Part shown: positions 25,144 to 33,681 of the stretch, one piece after another
Position numbering within the stretch: the first letter of the stretch is position 1
How the letters are laid out: every line of letters starts with the position of its first letter
Program-made: the position numbers and the translations under genes
Assembly (NCBI RefSeq): GCF_021538895.1
Contig: NZ_JADDRL010000066.1
Span: 1-55,466 of the forward strand
Length of the DNA stretch: 55,466 nt
DNA from: Streptomyces olivochromogenes
GTDB taxonomy: Bacteria; Actinomycetota; Actinomycetes; Streptomycetales; Streptomycetaceae
Direction: 5' to 3'
The notes under the pieces: generated by a model
What the model was told of the DNA's origin: nothing
The model's database searches: none
The model's input: the letters and a program-made list of their open reading frames with translations, nothing else

Positions 25144-26133
25144 ATGACCGATATCGAAGTCTTCGGTTGGCAGGCCGACCGGGCCGGCGGATATTATCGC
25201 ATTCAGCTTCCTCTCCAGGAGCTTGCGGCACGCGGACACACCACTGCAAGCAGTGTCCTCATGCCGGACTTTGTACGCGATGACGTAAACACGATCGTCA
25301 TCGGGCAACGTATCTGCCACCCTCACGCCACCCGGCTGTGGCAGGACTTGGCCGCCGATGGGCACAAGCTCGTCTTCGAGATCGATGATGATTTGTGGAA
25401 CATCGATCCCTCCTCCCCGAGAGACCACAAGTTTTTCGGGGACGAGGAGATCCGAGTCAATCTTCGGCGCAACATCGAGGTCGCGGCGGCAGTAACGGTG
25501 ACCACCGAACCACTGGCCGATCGCCTGCGGCAGTGGAACCCGAACGTGCACCTCATTCCCAACGCGGTTCCGGACTGGCTCCTCGCCCACCAGCCACGAC
25601 AGCGCGACGACGGCACCATCACCCTCGGCTGGGGCGGCGGGGCGACCCATCGAATGGACTGGGAACGGCACGGTGGGCAAATCCACCGTTTCCTCGACTC
25701 CCACCCTCGAACAGAGATTCACTGCCTCGGCGTCAATTACGTCGGCATGGTGGGCGTTCCGCAAGAACGCGCCCGGTTCACACCATGGGTGGCCAACGTG
25801 GAAGAGTATCTCCGGACCATCGACTACCACATCGGCATCGCCCCATTGAGAGAGCATATTTTCAATCAGAGCAAATCCGCGCTCAAGGCCATCGAGTGCG
25901 GAGCTCTCGGCATCCCCGTGGTCGCGTCCGCCGTGCGGCCCTATCAGGACTACGTCCAAGACGGAATTACCGGGTTCCTGGTACGCCGCGACGACGAATG
26001 GGGACATTTTTTGAGCGCCCTCGCCCATGACCACGACATGCGCGTGGGAATGGGTGAAGCCGCCCGCGTCCGGGCGGCGCAGCAGACGATCAGTTGCCTG
26101 GTGCCGCTCTGGGAGAAGGCGATTTTCGGTTGA
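25144..26133 (+). CDS. GT4-like glycosyltransferase, probably horizontally acquired
   Basis: 329 residues from the ATG at 25144, with CTGGAG upstream. It shows a GT-B layout. The N-terminal domain has a conserved EIDDDLWNI. The C-terminal donor domain has GWGGGATH, and the GT4-type ALKAIECGALGIPVVAS, then GITGFLV (nucleotide-sugar binding). It probably transfers a sugar to an unidentified acceptor in the cytoplasm. Codon use is more AT-tolerant than the neighbours (e.g. TATTATCGCATT), which points to foreign origin. It follows a tRNA cluster and precedes a methyltransferase by 22 bp, so the pair may glycosylate and then methylate the same product. Confidence 0.82.
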   Translation: MTDIEVFGWQADRAGGYYRIQLPLQELAARGHTTASSVLMPDFVRDDVNTIVIGQRICHPHATRLWQDLAADGHKLVFEIDDDLWNIDPSSPRDHKFFGDEEIRVNLRRNIEVAAAVTVTTEPLADRLRQWNPNVHLIPNAVPDWLLAHQPRQRDDGTITLGWGGGATHRMDWERHGGQIHRFLDSHPRTEIHCLGVNYVGMVGVPQERARFTPWVANVEEYLRTIDYHIGIAPLREHIFNQSKSALKAIECGALGIPVVASAVRPYQDYVQDGITGFLVRRDDEWGHFLSALAHDHDMRVGMGEAARVRAAQQTISCLVPLWEKAIFG

Positions 26134-26155
26134 AGCCCGACACGAGGAGTAATTC

Positions 26156-27391
26156 ATGACCACGGTGACGGAAAGGGTCGGCAGGCCGAACGGTGCCGAG
26201 GCATCGACCGAAATCATCAGGAGGCTGCTCGCCGCCACCTCCACGCGCGACAACGATGTCGCCGCCGTGATCGACGATCTCGGTGCGGAAGAGACGGCGC
26301 ACGTACTGTTCGACGAGATCATCTTCCGGTCCCGCCTCCAGGAGGTCGTCCCCCTTCCGGACGGCAGGACCTCCCTGGTTCTCCTGCTCCGCCACCGAGA
26401 ACACGGCCAGACGGCCACCATCGCGGTGGGATCCAAGGGACTCGGCGTCCACGACGGATCGACCGAGGGCACCGCCCCGGACGGCGAACTGCCGCCGCCG
26501 GTCGTCTCTCAGGAGATGAGCGAGGTGGCACAGGCCCTCTTCGGACCCCGCGAACTCGTCTCGGCGGCCACGCGCACCATCCAGTGGCCCGGCAGCGAGA
26601 TCATCGCCCGCTCTCTCGGCCGCGTGGCCACGCCCCCGTCCTACTACGCCGTGGCGCAGCGCGTGGTGCGGGTCCTGGACCGCCGGGAGCCGGCCGATCT
26701 GACGGAGCTCGCCGTCCGGTGCGGTACCGACAAGTGGGGAGCGCTGCACCAGTACCCGCAGCACTACGAGAGGCACTTCGCCCCGCTGCGCGACCACCGG
26801 CTGACGATTCTCGAAATCGGGATCGGCGGCTACGACGATCCCGAGGCGGGCGGCGCGTCCCTGCGTATGTGGAAGCACTTCTTCCCACGGGCGCTGATCT
26901 ACGGGATCGACATCGTCGACAAGCGCCCGCTCGACGCCCCCCGGCTGACGACCGTCACCGCGGACCAGTCGAAGCCGGAGCAGCTCACCGCGTTCGCCGA
27001 GCGCCACGGACCCTTCGACATCGTCATCGACGACGGCAGCCACATCAGTCAGGACGTCATCACCACCTTCCGGCACCTGTTCCCCCATGTGCGTCCCACC
27101 GGCCTGTACGTCATCGAGGACCTGCACACCGCGTACTGGCCAGGGGTGTTCCGCGGAAACGACACGGATCTCAGCGATCCGAACTACACCGTCGGCTTCC
27201 TCAAGACGCTGATCGACGGCCTCCACCACGAGGAGTTCCTCCGTTCCGACGCGCGGGAACCGCTGGCCACCGACACCCGGATCAAGGGCATGCACCTCTA
27301 CCGCAACGTCGCGGTGATCGAGAAGGGGCCGAACGCCGAAGGCAGCCCCGTGGCCGACATGCTCCGCGCAGCCAGGAACTCCGGACAGTAA
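26156..27391 (+). CDS. MycE-like class I SAM-dependent methyltransferase
   Basis: 411 residues from the ATG at 26156, with GAGGAG 8 nt upstream. The first ~170 residues are a helical N-terminal domain. The SAM domain has LAVRCGTDKWG, ILEIGIGGYDDPEAGGASL, IYGIDIVDK, and DIVIDDGSHISQDV, whose paired Asp residues match the metal-binding site of the Mg-dependent sugar O-methyltransferase MycE (mycinamicin). YVIEDLHTAYWPG is also family-typical. It likely O-methylates a sugar hydroxyl. Position next to a glycosyltransferase supports sugar decoration, but no scaffold-building enzymes are nearby, so the acceptor is unknown. Confidence 0.82.
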   Translation: MTTVTERVGRPNGAEASTEIIRRLLAATSTRDNDVAAVIDDLGAEETAHVLFDEIIFRSRLQEVVPLPDGRTSLVLLLRHREHGQTATIAVGSKGLGVHDGSTEGTAPDGELPPPVVSQEMSEVAQALFGPRELVSAATRTIQWPGSEIIARSLGRVATPPSYYAVAQRVVRVLDRREPADLTELAVRCGTDKWGALHQYPQHYERHFAPLRDHRLTILEIGIGGYDDPEAGGASLRMWKHFFPRALIYGIDIVDKRPLDAPRLTTVTADQSKPEQLTAFAERHGPFDIVIDDGSHISQDVITTFRHLFPHVRPTGLYVIEDLHTAYWPGVFRGNDTDLSDPNYTVGFLKTLIDGLHHEEFLRSDAREPLATDTRIKGMHLYRNVAVIEKGPNAEGSPVADMLRAARNSGQ

Positions 27392-27517
27392 CGCCGAACA
27401 CGGTCGTCGCCACGGGGGATTGTTCAGGTTTTGGTTTGTTCTGCGCCCGGCTTGGCACGGCTACCGCGCAGCGCTACGTTTTGGCTGGTCGACCGTGATT
27501 TCTGGGGGGCGGGAACG

Positions 27518-27829
27518 ATGAGTCGGGATGAGGCCAGAGCCATTCGGGACACCGAACTGGAGAAGGACCGGGCGCGGTACGGGCTGCTCGCGGTGGTGGT
27601 CAGCAATCTCGCGATCGCCGGAGTGGCGATCTTCGGGGTGTGGCGGCTCGACGGGGACAAGGCGGTGATCGTGGGTGTGCTCACGGCCGCGTTCACGGCG
27701 GTCAGCAGCATGACCACGGCCTACCTCGGCATCAAGGCCGTCTCCAACACCGCCAGGTCGATCGCCCTGGGTGACGGCTCGCGGCTGCGGGAGCCGTCGA
27801 CGGTGCCGCCGCCGCAGCGCACCCCGTGA
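27518..27829 (+). CDS. Small two-TM membrane protein
   Basis: 103 residues from the ATG at 27518, with GGGGGGCGGGA upstream. A charged N-terminus (~1-22) precedes two hydrophobic helices (~23-42, GLLAVVVSNLAIAGVAIFGV, and ~50-72, AVIVGVLTAAFTAVSSMTTA), then a Pro-rich tail. No family is recognised. The gene sits between the GT/MT pair and hrpA and could belong to the accessory segment or to the core; base composition is core-like. Confidence 0.7.
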   Translation: MSRDEARAIRDTELEKDRARYGLLAVVVSNLAIAGVAIFGVWRLDGDKAVIVGVLTAAFTAVSSMTTAYLGIKAVSNTARSIALGDGSRLREPSTVPPPQRTP

Positions 27830-27912
27830 CAACAGGGTGACGCCCCCGGCCGCACCGCCGGAGGCAAAAGCGTTCGCCACGTATTTCGGCGAGGTGAGAT
27901 CCTGGACGGCGT

Positions 27913-30900
27913 ATGTCTACGCATCCCGCCCCCGCCCTCGGCGCCCTCGCCCCCCGTCTGACCGAGCTCACGCTGCGCGACGCGCACCGACTCGGCCGGA
28001 GGCTGGAAGGTGCGCGAAAGATCCGTAAGCCGGAGGCACGAGCCGCCGTCATCGCCGAGATCGAGGCCGAGGTCGCGAAGGCCGAGGTACGGATGGGCGA
28101 GCGGCGTGCCCGGGTGCCCGAGGTCACCTACCCCGAGCAGCTGCCGGTCAGCCAGAAGAAGGACCTGATCGCCGACGCCATACGCGATCACCAGGTCGTC
28201 ATCGTCGCCGGTGAGACCGGATCCGGGAAGACCACGCAGATCCCGAAGATCTGTATGGAGCTCGGGCGCGGCGTCCGCGGCATGATCGGGCACACCCAGC
28301 CCCGCCGGATCGCCGCCCGTACGGTCGCCGAGCGGGTCGCCGAGGAGCTGCGGACGCCCCTCGGCGAGGCCGTCGGCTGGAAGGTGCGGTTCACCGACCA
28401 GGTGGACCCCGAGGCCACGTTCGTCAAGCTGATGACGGACGGCATCCTGCTCGCCGAGATCCAGACGGACCGCGAGCTGCGCGCCTACGACACGATCATC
28501 ATCGACGAGGCCCACGAGCGGTCCCTCAACATCGACTTCCTGCTCGGCTATCTCGCCCAGCTGCTGCCGAAGCGGCCGGACCTGAAGGTCGTCATCACCT
28601 CGGCCACGATCGACCCCGAGCGTTTCTCCCGGCATTTCGGCGACGCCCCGATCATCGAGGTGAGCGGTCGGACGTATCCGGTGGAGGTGCGCTACCGGCC
28701 GCTGCTGGAGGAGTACGCCGAGGACGCTGCGGACGCCGACCGGGACCAGATCACCGCGATCACCGACGCGGTCGAGGAGCTGATGGGCGAGGGGAAGGGC
28801 GACATCCTCGTCTTCCTGTCCGGTGAGCGGGAGATCAGGGACACCGCGGACGCGCTCACCAAGAAGCAGTACCGCTTCACCGAGATCCTCCCGCTGTACG
28901 CCCGGCTCTCGCACGCGGAGCAGCACCGGGTCTTCCAGCCGCACACCGGTCGACGGATCGTTCTGGCCACCAACGTCGCCGAGACCTCGCTGACCGTCCC
29001 CGGCATCAAGTACGTCATCGACCCCGGCTTCGCCCGGATCAGCCGCTACAGCCATCGCACCAAGGTCCAGCGGCTGCCCATCGAGCCGGTCTCGCAGGCG
29101 AGCGCCAATCAGCGCAAGGGCCGCTGCGGTCGTACGTCCGACGGCATCTGCGTCCGGCTGTACAGCGAGGACGACTTCGTCGCCCGGCCGGAGTTCACCG
29201 ACGCCGAGATCCTGCGGACGAACCTCGCCTCGGTCATCCTGCAGATGACCGCGGCCGGCCTCGGCGACATCGAGAAGTTCCCCTTCATCGACCCGCCGGA
29301 CCACCGCAACATCCGTGACGGCGTGCAGCTGCTGCAGGAGCTGGGCGCGTTGGACCCGGTGCAGAAGGACCCGCGCAAGCGGCTCACGGACAACGGCCGC
29401 AAGCTCGCCCAGCTGCCGGTCGACCCCCGGCTGGCCCGCATGGTGCTGGAGGCCGACAAGAACGGCTGTGTCCGCGAGGTCATGGTCATCGCCGCCGCGC
29501 TGTCCATCCAGGACCCGCGCGAGCGCCCCGCCGACAAGCAGACGCAGGCCGATCAGCAGCACGCCCGCTTCCGGGACGAGACGAGCGACTTCCTCGCCTA
29601 TCTGAACCTGTGGCGGTACGTGCGCGAGCAGCAGAAGGAGCGGGGTTCCTCGTCCTTCCGGCGCATGTGCAAGCAGGAGTACCTCAACTTCCTGCGCATT
29701 CGCGAATGGCAGGACATCTACACCCAGTTGCGCACGGTCGCCAAGCAGATGGGCATCCACCTCAACGAGGAGGACGCCGGCGCGGACCGCGTGCACGTCT
29801 CCCTGCTCGCCGGTCTGCTCTCGCACATCGGCATGAAGGACGTGAAGGAGTCCAAGGACCCCGGCCCCCGCAAGGAGGGCGGCCGCAACGAGTACCTGGG
29901 CGCCCGCAACGCCAAGTTCGCGATCTTCCCGGGCTCGGCCCTCTTCAAGAAGCCCCCGCGGTTCGTGATGTCGGCGGAGCTGGTGGAGACGAGCCGCCTG
30001 TGGGCCCGGGTCAACGCCAGGATCGAACCCGAGTGGGTCGAGCCGCTCGCCGAGCACCTCCTCAAGCGGACCTACAGCGAACCGCACTGGGAGAAGGACC
30101 AGGCGGCGGTGCTGGCGTACGAGAAGGTCACGTTGTACGGCGTACCGATCGTCGCGCAGCGGAAGGTGAACTACGGCCGGGTCGACCCCGAGGTCAGCCG
30201 GGAGCTTTTCATCCGCAACGCGCTCGTCGAGGGCGACTGGCGCACCCACCACAAGTTCTTCGCCGACAACCGCAAGCTGCTGAGCGAGGTCGAGGAGCTG
30301 GAGCACCGTGCCCGGCGCCGGGACATCGTCGTCGACGACGAGACGCTGTTCGACTTCTACGACCAGCGGGTGCCCGAGCACGTGGTCTCGGGCGCGCACT
30401 TCGACTCCTGGTGGAAGCACAAACGGCAGGAGCAGCCCGACTTCCTCGACTTCGAACGGGCGATGCTCATCCGGGAGTCGGCGGAGGCGGTCACCAAGGC
30501 CGACTATCCCGACACGTGGCGGCAGGGGCAGCTGAAGTTCCGGGTGACGTACCAGTTCGAGCCGGGCGCGGACGCGGACGGTGTGACGGTCCACGTCCCG
30601 CTGCAGGTCCTCAACCAGGTCACGGACGAGGGCTTCGACTGGCAGATCCCGGGTCTGCGGGAGGAGCTGGTGACGGAGCTGATCCGGTCCCTGCCGAAGC
30701 CGATCCGCCGCCACTACGTGCCCGCGCCGAACTACGCGAAGGCGTTCCTGGACAAGGCGGTGCCCCTGCAGGAGCCGCTGACGGTGACGATGGCGCGCGA
30801 GCTGAAGCGCATGGTCGGCGTCCCGTTCACCGCGGACGACTTCGACCGGGCGAAGGTGCCCGACCATCTGCGCGTCACCTTCCGGATCGTCGACGAGCGG

Positions 30901-31893
30901 CGGCGCAAGCTGGCCGAGGACAAGGACCTGGAGGCGCTGAGGCTCCAGCTGAAGCCGAAGGCCCGCCAGGCGCTGTCGCAGGCCGCGGCGGCCACCGCCG
31001 AGCGTGAGGGCGGCGAGTCCCTGGAGCGCGCGGGCCTGACCGACTGGACGATCGGCTCCCTGACCCGCGTCTTCGAGACGCGTCGGGCCGGCCATCCGGT
31101 GAAGGCGTACCCGGCGCTGGTCGACGACGGCGACACGGTCTCCGTGCGGCTCTTCGACACGGAGGCGGAGCAGGCGGAGGCGATGTGGAAGGGCACGCGC
31201 CGGCTGATCCTGCGCAACATCCCGGTCAATCCGGCGAAGTTCGCGTCAGAGAAGCTGACGAACGCGCAGAAGCTCGCGCTGTCGGCGAACCCGCACGGCT
31301 CCATCCAGGCGCTGTTCGACGACTGTGCGATGGCGGCGGCGGACAAGCTGGTCGGCGACTTCGGCGGGCCGGTGTGGGACGAGGAGTCGTACCGGAAGCT
31401 GTACGACAAGGTGCGTGCGGAGATCGTCGACACGACGGTCCGTACGGTCGCGCAGGTGCAGCAGGTCCTCGCCGCCTGGCAGGCCTGTGAGCGCCGCCTG
31501 AAGGCCGTACGCAGCCCCGCCCTGCTGGCGAACCTCGCGGACGTACGGGCCCAGCTGGACGACCTCGTGAAGCCCGGCTTCGTGACGTGGGCGGGGATAC
31601 GGCGGCTGCCCGACCTGATGCGCTATCTGGTCGCGGCGGACCGCCGTCTCCAGCAGATGCCGACGGGTGTCCAACGGGACACCACGCGCATGGAGAAGGT
31701 CCACGAGATGCGGGACGAGTACGCCTGGCTGCTGGAGCAGCTGCCGCAGGGCCGTCCCGTGCCGTCCTCCGTCCTGGACATCCGCTGGATGATCGAGGAG
31801 CTCCGGGTCAGCTACTTCGCCCACGCGCTGGGCACGGCGTACCCCGTTTCCGACAAGCGGATCGTCAAGGCGATCGACGCCGCGGTTCCGTAG
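27913..31893 (+). CDS. hrpA: DEAH-box ATP-dependent RNA helicase HrpA
   Basis: 1,326 residues, the normal HrpA length. Motifs: GETGSGKTTQ (Walker A, ~96), TQPRRIAARTVAERV (Ia), DEAHERSLNIDF (II), SATID (III), TNVAETSLTVPGIKYVID (V) and QRKGRCGR (VI). HA2 and OB-fold regions follow, then a long C-terminal DUF3418-type domain unique to bacterial HrpA. It unwinds RNA, and in other bacteria it rescues stalled or collided ribosomes. The start ATG follows GGACGGCGT, with GAGGTGAG a little further upstream. Confidence 0.95.
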   Translation: MSTHPAPALGALAPRLTELTLRDAHRLGRRLEGARKIRKPEARAAVIAEIEAEVAKAEVRMGERRARVPEVTYPEQLPVSQKKDLIADAIRDHQVVIVAGETGSGKTTQIPKICMELGRGVRGMIGHTQPRRIAARTVAERVAEELRTPLGEAVGWKVRFTDQVDPEATFVKLMTDGILLAEIQTDRELRAYDTIIIDEAHERSLNIDFLLGYLAQLLPKRPDLKVVITSATIDPERFSRHFGDAPIIEVSGRTYPVEVRYRPLLEEYAEDAADADRDQITAITDAVEELMGEGKGDILVFLSGEREIRDTADALTKKQYRFTEILPLYARLSHAEQHRVFQPHTGRRIVLATNVAETSLTVPGIKYVIDPGFARISRYSHRTKVQRLPIEPVSQASANQRKGRCGRTSDGICVRLYSEDDFVARPEFTDAEILRTNLASVILQMTAAGLGDIEKFPFIDPPDHRNIRDGVQLLQELGALDPVQKDPRKRLTDNGRKLAQLPVDPRLARMVLEADKNGCVREVMVIAAALSIQDPRERPADKQTQADQQHARFRDETSDFLAYLNLWRYVREQQKERGSSSFRRMCKQEYLNFLRIREWQDIYTQLRTVAKQMGIHLNEEDAGADRVHVSLLAGLLSHIGMKDVKESKDPGPRKEGGRNEYLGARNAKFAIFPGSALFKKPPRFVMSAELVETSRLWARVNARIEPEWVEPLAEHLLKRTYSEPHWEKDQAAVLAYEKVTLYGVPIVAQRKVNYGRVDPEVSRELFIRNALVEGDWRTHHKFFADNRKLLSEVEELEHRARRRDIVVDDETLFDFYDQRVPEHVVSGAHFDSWWKHKRQEQPDFLDFERAMLIRESAEAVTKADYPDTWRQGQLKFRVTYQFEPGADADGVTVHVPLQVLNQVTDEGFDWQIPGLREELVTELIRSLPKPIRRHYVPAPNYAKAFLDKAVPLQEPLTVTMARELKRMVGVPFTADDFDRAKVPDHLRVTFRIVDERRRKLAEDKDLEALRLQLKPKARQALSQAAAATAEREGGESLERAGLTDWTIGSLTRVFETRRAGHPVKAYPALVDDGDTVSVRLFDTEAEQAEAMWKGTRRLILRNIPVNPAKFASEKLTNAQKLALSANPHGSIQALFDDCAMAAADKLVGDFGGPVWDEESYRKLYDKVRAEIVDTTVRTVAQVQQVLAAWQACERRLKAVRSPALLANLADVRAQLDDLVKPGFVTWAGIRRLPDLMRYLVAADRRLQQMPTGVQRDTTRMEKVHEMRDEYAWLLEQLPQGRPVPSSVLDIRWMIEELRVSYFAHALGTAYPVSDKRIVKAIDAAVP

Positions 31894-32012
31894 TCGGGCG
31901 TGCACGCTGGGTGAGTTCGACCAGGACCCTCGCCCTCCTGTACAGTCTCTTCTCGCAGCGCAACGCACGCAGTGCCGATCTCCGGCTCCGCCGGGCGGGC
32001 GCAGCGAAACCT

Positions 32013-32087
32013 GGTCCTGTGGAGCAGTTTGGAGTGCTCGCCACCCTGTCAAGGTGGAGGCCGCGGGTTCAAATCCCGTCAGGACCG
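32013..32087 (+). tRNA. tRNA-Asp(GUC), copy 2
   Basis: The 75-nt sequence is identical to the gene at 24768-24842, with different upstream flanks. It follows hrpA. Confidence 0.95.
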
Positions 32088-32094
32088 CATCTGA

Positions 32095-32122
32095 GGCCCG
32101 CATCCGGAAACGGATGCGGGCC
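32095..32122 (+). terminator. Terminator after tRNA-Asp copy 2
   Basis: GGCCCGCATCCG, loop GAAA, CGGATGCGGGCC, then TTCT. Confidence 0.9.
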
Positions 32123-32234
32123 TTCTGCTTGCCCCCCTGAGGCGGGCGGCGTTGTGCTTCTTGACGGCGTCACATTCCGTCGGTACCCAGAAAGCAGGGC
32201 CCGTTCCCCCTCGTACGGCCCCTGGAGGTGGCGT

Positions 32235-32426
32235 ATGGCGGCATCGGTCAGGCACGAGACGCGGGCGCTGCTCCGGGCGCATCTGTCGGCCGCCTCGCCC
32301 TACCGGCATCTGACGCGCCACTGCCCCATCTGCCATCGCCTGCTGCGGCTGGCGATGGCCACCAGCTCCAGTACGCCCGAGACGACCGAGGAGGCCGTCG
32401 GGGACGAGAGCCCCTCCACTACATGA
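32235..32426 (+). CDS. 63-residue CPxC microprotein (possible DUF6274-type)
   Basis: It starts at the ATG at 32235 with a good GGAGGTG 5 nt upstream. Residues ~25-45 read YRHLTRHCPICHRLLRLA, with a CPxC pair and flanking histidines that could form half of a zinc site or a redox centre. The C-terminus is acidic and Ser/Thr-rich. I recall a conserved streptomycete small-protein family with this pattern but cannot verify it. It lies between tRNA-Asp and the convergent bldC. Confidence 0.65.
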   Translation: MAASVRHETRALLRAHLSAASPYRHLTRHCPICHRLLRLAMATSSSTPETTEEAVGDESPSTT

Positions 32427-32914
32427 TCCACTCCGGCGGCCGACCCGGCCGGCCCCAACACCCGCTCCACCGTGGGACGCTGGAACGCACGACTCCTCTA
32501 GCGCACCAGGGCCGGAGCCAACAAGCACCCCGGCGTGTGACGGGTGTCACCGCATGAGTTTTTGAAACGGCGGTACTTACAACCCACCTACAACGGGTCA
32601 ATTTAATATGTGCAATTGCACGACCCCCGGAGGGTGTCCACAGAGGATCCGACACCCCTCCCCAGACTCCGACAAGCCCGCTCACGGGGCCCCCACGCCC
32701 AGGTGACCAGCACACAAAAAAGATCGCGCTGGACCCGGCGGAGTCCAGCGCGATCTACGACGCACCCTGTATCGCTTGCCTAGAAACTTCTGATCGGCCT
32801 GGGCGAGGGCCCTGTTGGGGCAGGTCCCGCGTCGCTTGAAGCTAGGGGTTCGGGCGTTTCGGCCGGTTGGGGGACCGCCGCATTGCCCGGTTATGCAGTT
32901 GTTCGGGCCTCTGT
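32427..32914. other. Gene-free region downstream of bldC
   Basis: 488 bp without a supported gene. It is locally AT-richer and contains the perfect 12-bp palindrome GTGCAATTGCAC (32610-32621) and the bldC terminator. No tRNA or riboswitch motif is seen. Confidence 0.55.
32714..32756 (-). terminator. Intrinsic terminator of bldC
   Basis: AGATCGCGCTGGAC and GTCCAGCGCGATCT arms (32721-32734 and 32743-32756) around an 8-nt loop. On the minus strand the stem is followed by TTTTTTG. Confidence 0.88.
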
Positions 32915-33121
32915 TCAGGCCTCGCTGCGCTGCTGCGGGATGCCCGCGAGCAGAGCGCGGACCTCAGCCTCGCGGTAGCGGCGGTGCCCGCCGAGCGTAC
33001 GGATCGAAGTGAGCTTGCCAGCCTTCGCCCACCGCGTGACCGTCTTGGGGTCGACGCGGAACATCGTGGCGACCTCAGCCGGGGTCAGCAGCGGCTCGGC
33101 ATCAGGGGTGCGAGCGGTCAT
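32915..33121 (-). CDS. bldC: BldC, small MerR-like developmental DNA-binding protein
   Basis: 68 residues: a winged helix-turn-helix of the MerR type with no effector domain (LLTPAEVATMFRVDPKTVTRWAKAGKL, then RTLGGHRRYREAEV). BldC binds direct repeats in S. coelicolor/venezuelae and restrains sporulation genes during vegetative growth. GAGGAGG lies 6 nt before the ATG at 33121. Length and sequence match the conserved family. It is monocistronic, with its own terminator. Confidence 0.97.
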   Translation of the reverse strand: MTARTPDAEPLLTPAEVATMFRVDPKTVTRWAKAGKLTSIRTLGGHRRYREAEVRALLAGIPQQRSEA

Positions 33122-33351
33122 GAGCGGCCTCCTCGGGAGAACCGAACCTTCTCGGTTCTTTCCTCTAAATTCTGCACCTTGACCCGCGTTGCCCGAAATG
33201 GTGGACGCGGGTCGAGTCGGTTATAGGACGAACGGCTTGTCCTCGGCACTACAACTACACCATCTGTCCAGCCGCGTCGGCCAAACCGATGGAATTGCCA
33301 TCCCAGGTAGTCATCAGCCGCGGAAGCCGATGGACCATGCCATAGCGGACA

Positions 33352-33396
33352 GTCACGTCACTGTGACGATCAGTCACAGCGGCGATCAGGAGTCAC
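33352..33396. promoter_or_regulatory. Cluster of GTCAC half-sites and palindromes upstream of bldC
   Basis: Within 45 bp there are four GTCAC and one GTGAC. They form CGTCAC-T-GTGACG (33356-33368) and TGTGAC-N5-GTCACA (33362-33378). The cluster lies ~230-275 bp upstream of the bldC start. Confidence 0.5.
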
Positions 33397-33624
33397 GAGA
33401 CCCCCCAAAGCGTGCAATGCAGAGATTCCGGCCAGAATGGAGCACAGTTGGACGGATGGAGTCTCCCCGGACTCCTTGTCCTATTTTGGCATGAGGGAGG
33501 GCAAGCGGCGCAAGGTCCGCGTAAGTGCGCTCCATCACCCTTGACGCAAAAGCCCGGATCAGGACCAACATCCCGTCAAGTGACCTAAGCGCCATGACGG
33601 TACGCTGTTCGACGACTCCTCAGC

Positions 33625-33640
33625 TGTGATTCAGGTCACA
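33625..33640. promoter_or_regulatory. Crp-like site in the bldC upstream region
   Basis: TGTGATTCAGGTCACA fits both the classical TGTGA-N6-TCACA consensus and the streptomycete Crp pattern GTG-N6-GNCAC. It lies 41 bp past the stop of the gene at 33682 and ~500 bp upstream of bldC. Assignment is by motif only. Confidence 0.4.
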
Positions 33641-33681
33641 CGCGTCACAGCGGATGCCTGCGGTCCACCCGCGTGACACCG

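Noticed and set aside
24657..27391. Integrative element at the tRNA cluster
   Set aside because: No integrase, attachment-site duplication of a tRNA 3' end, or phage gene was found. Only the unusual codon use supports transfer.
32915..33121. Excisionase-like (MerR/Xis) protein of a mobile element
   Set aside because: Length and sequence match BldC, and there is no integrase nearby.
33386..33595. 69-codon minus-strand frame upstream of bldC
   Set aside because: No ribosome site and no family resemblance, and it overlaps the palindrome cluster.
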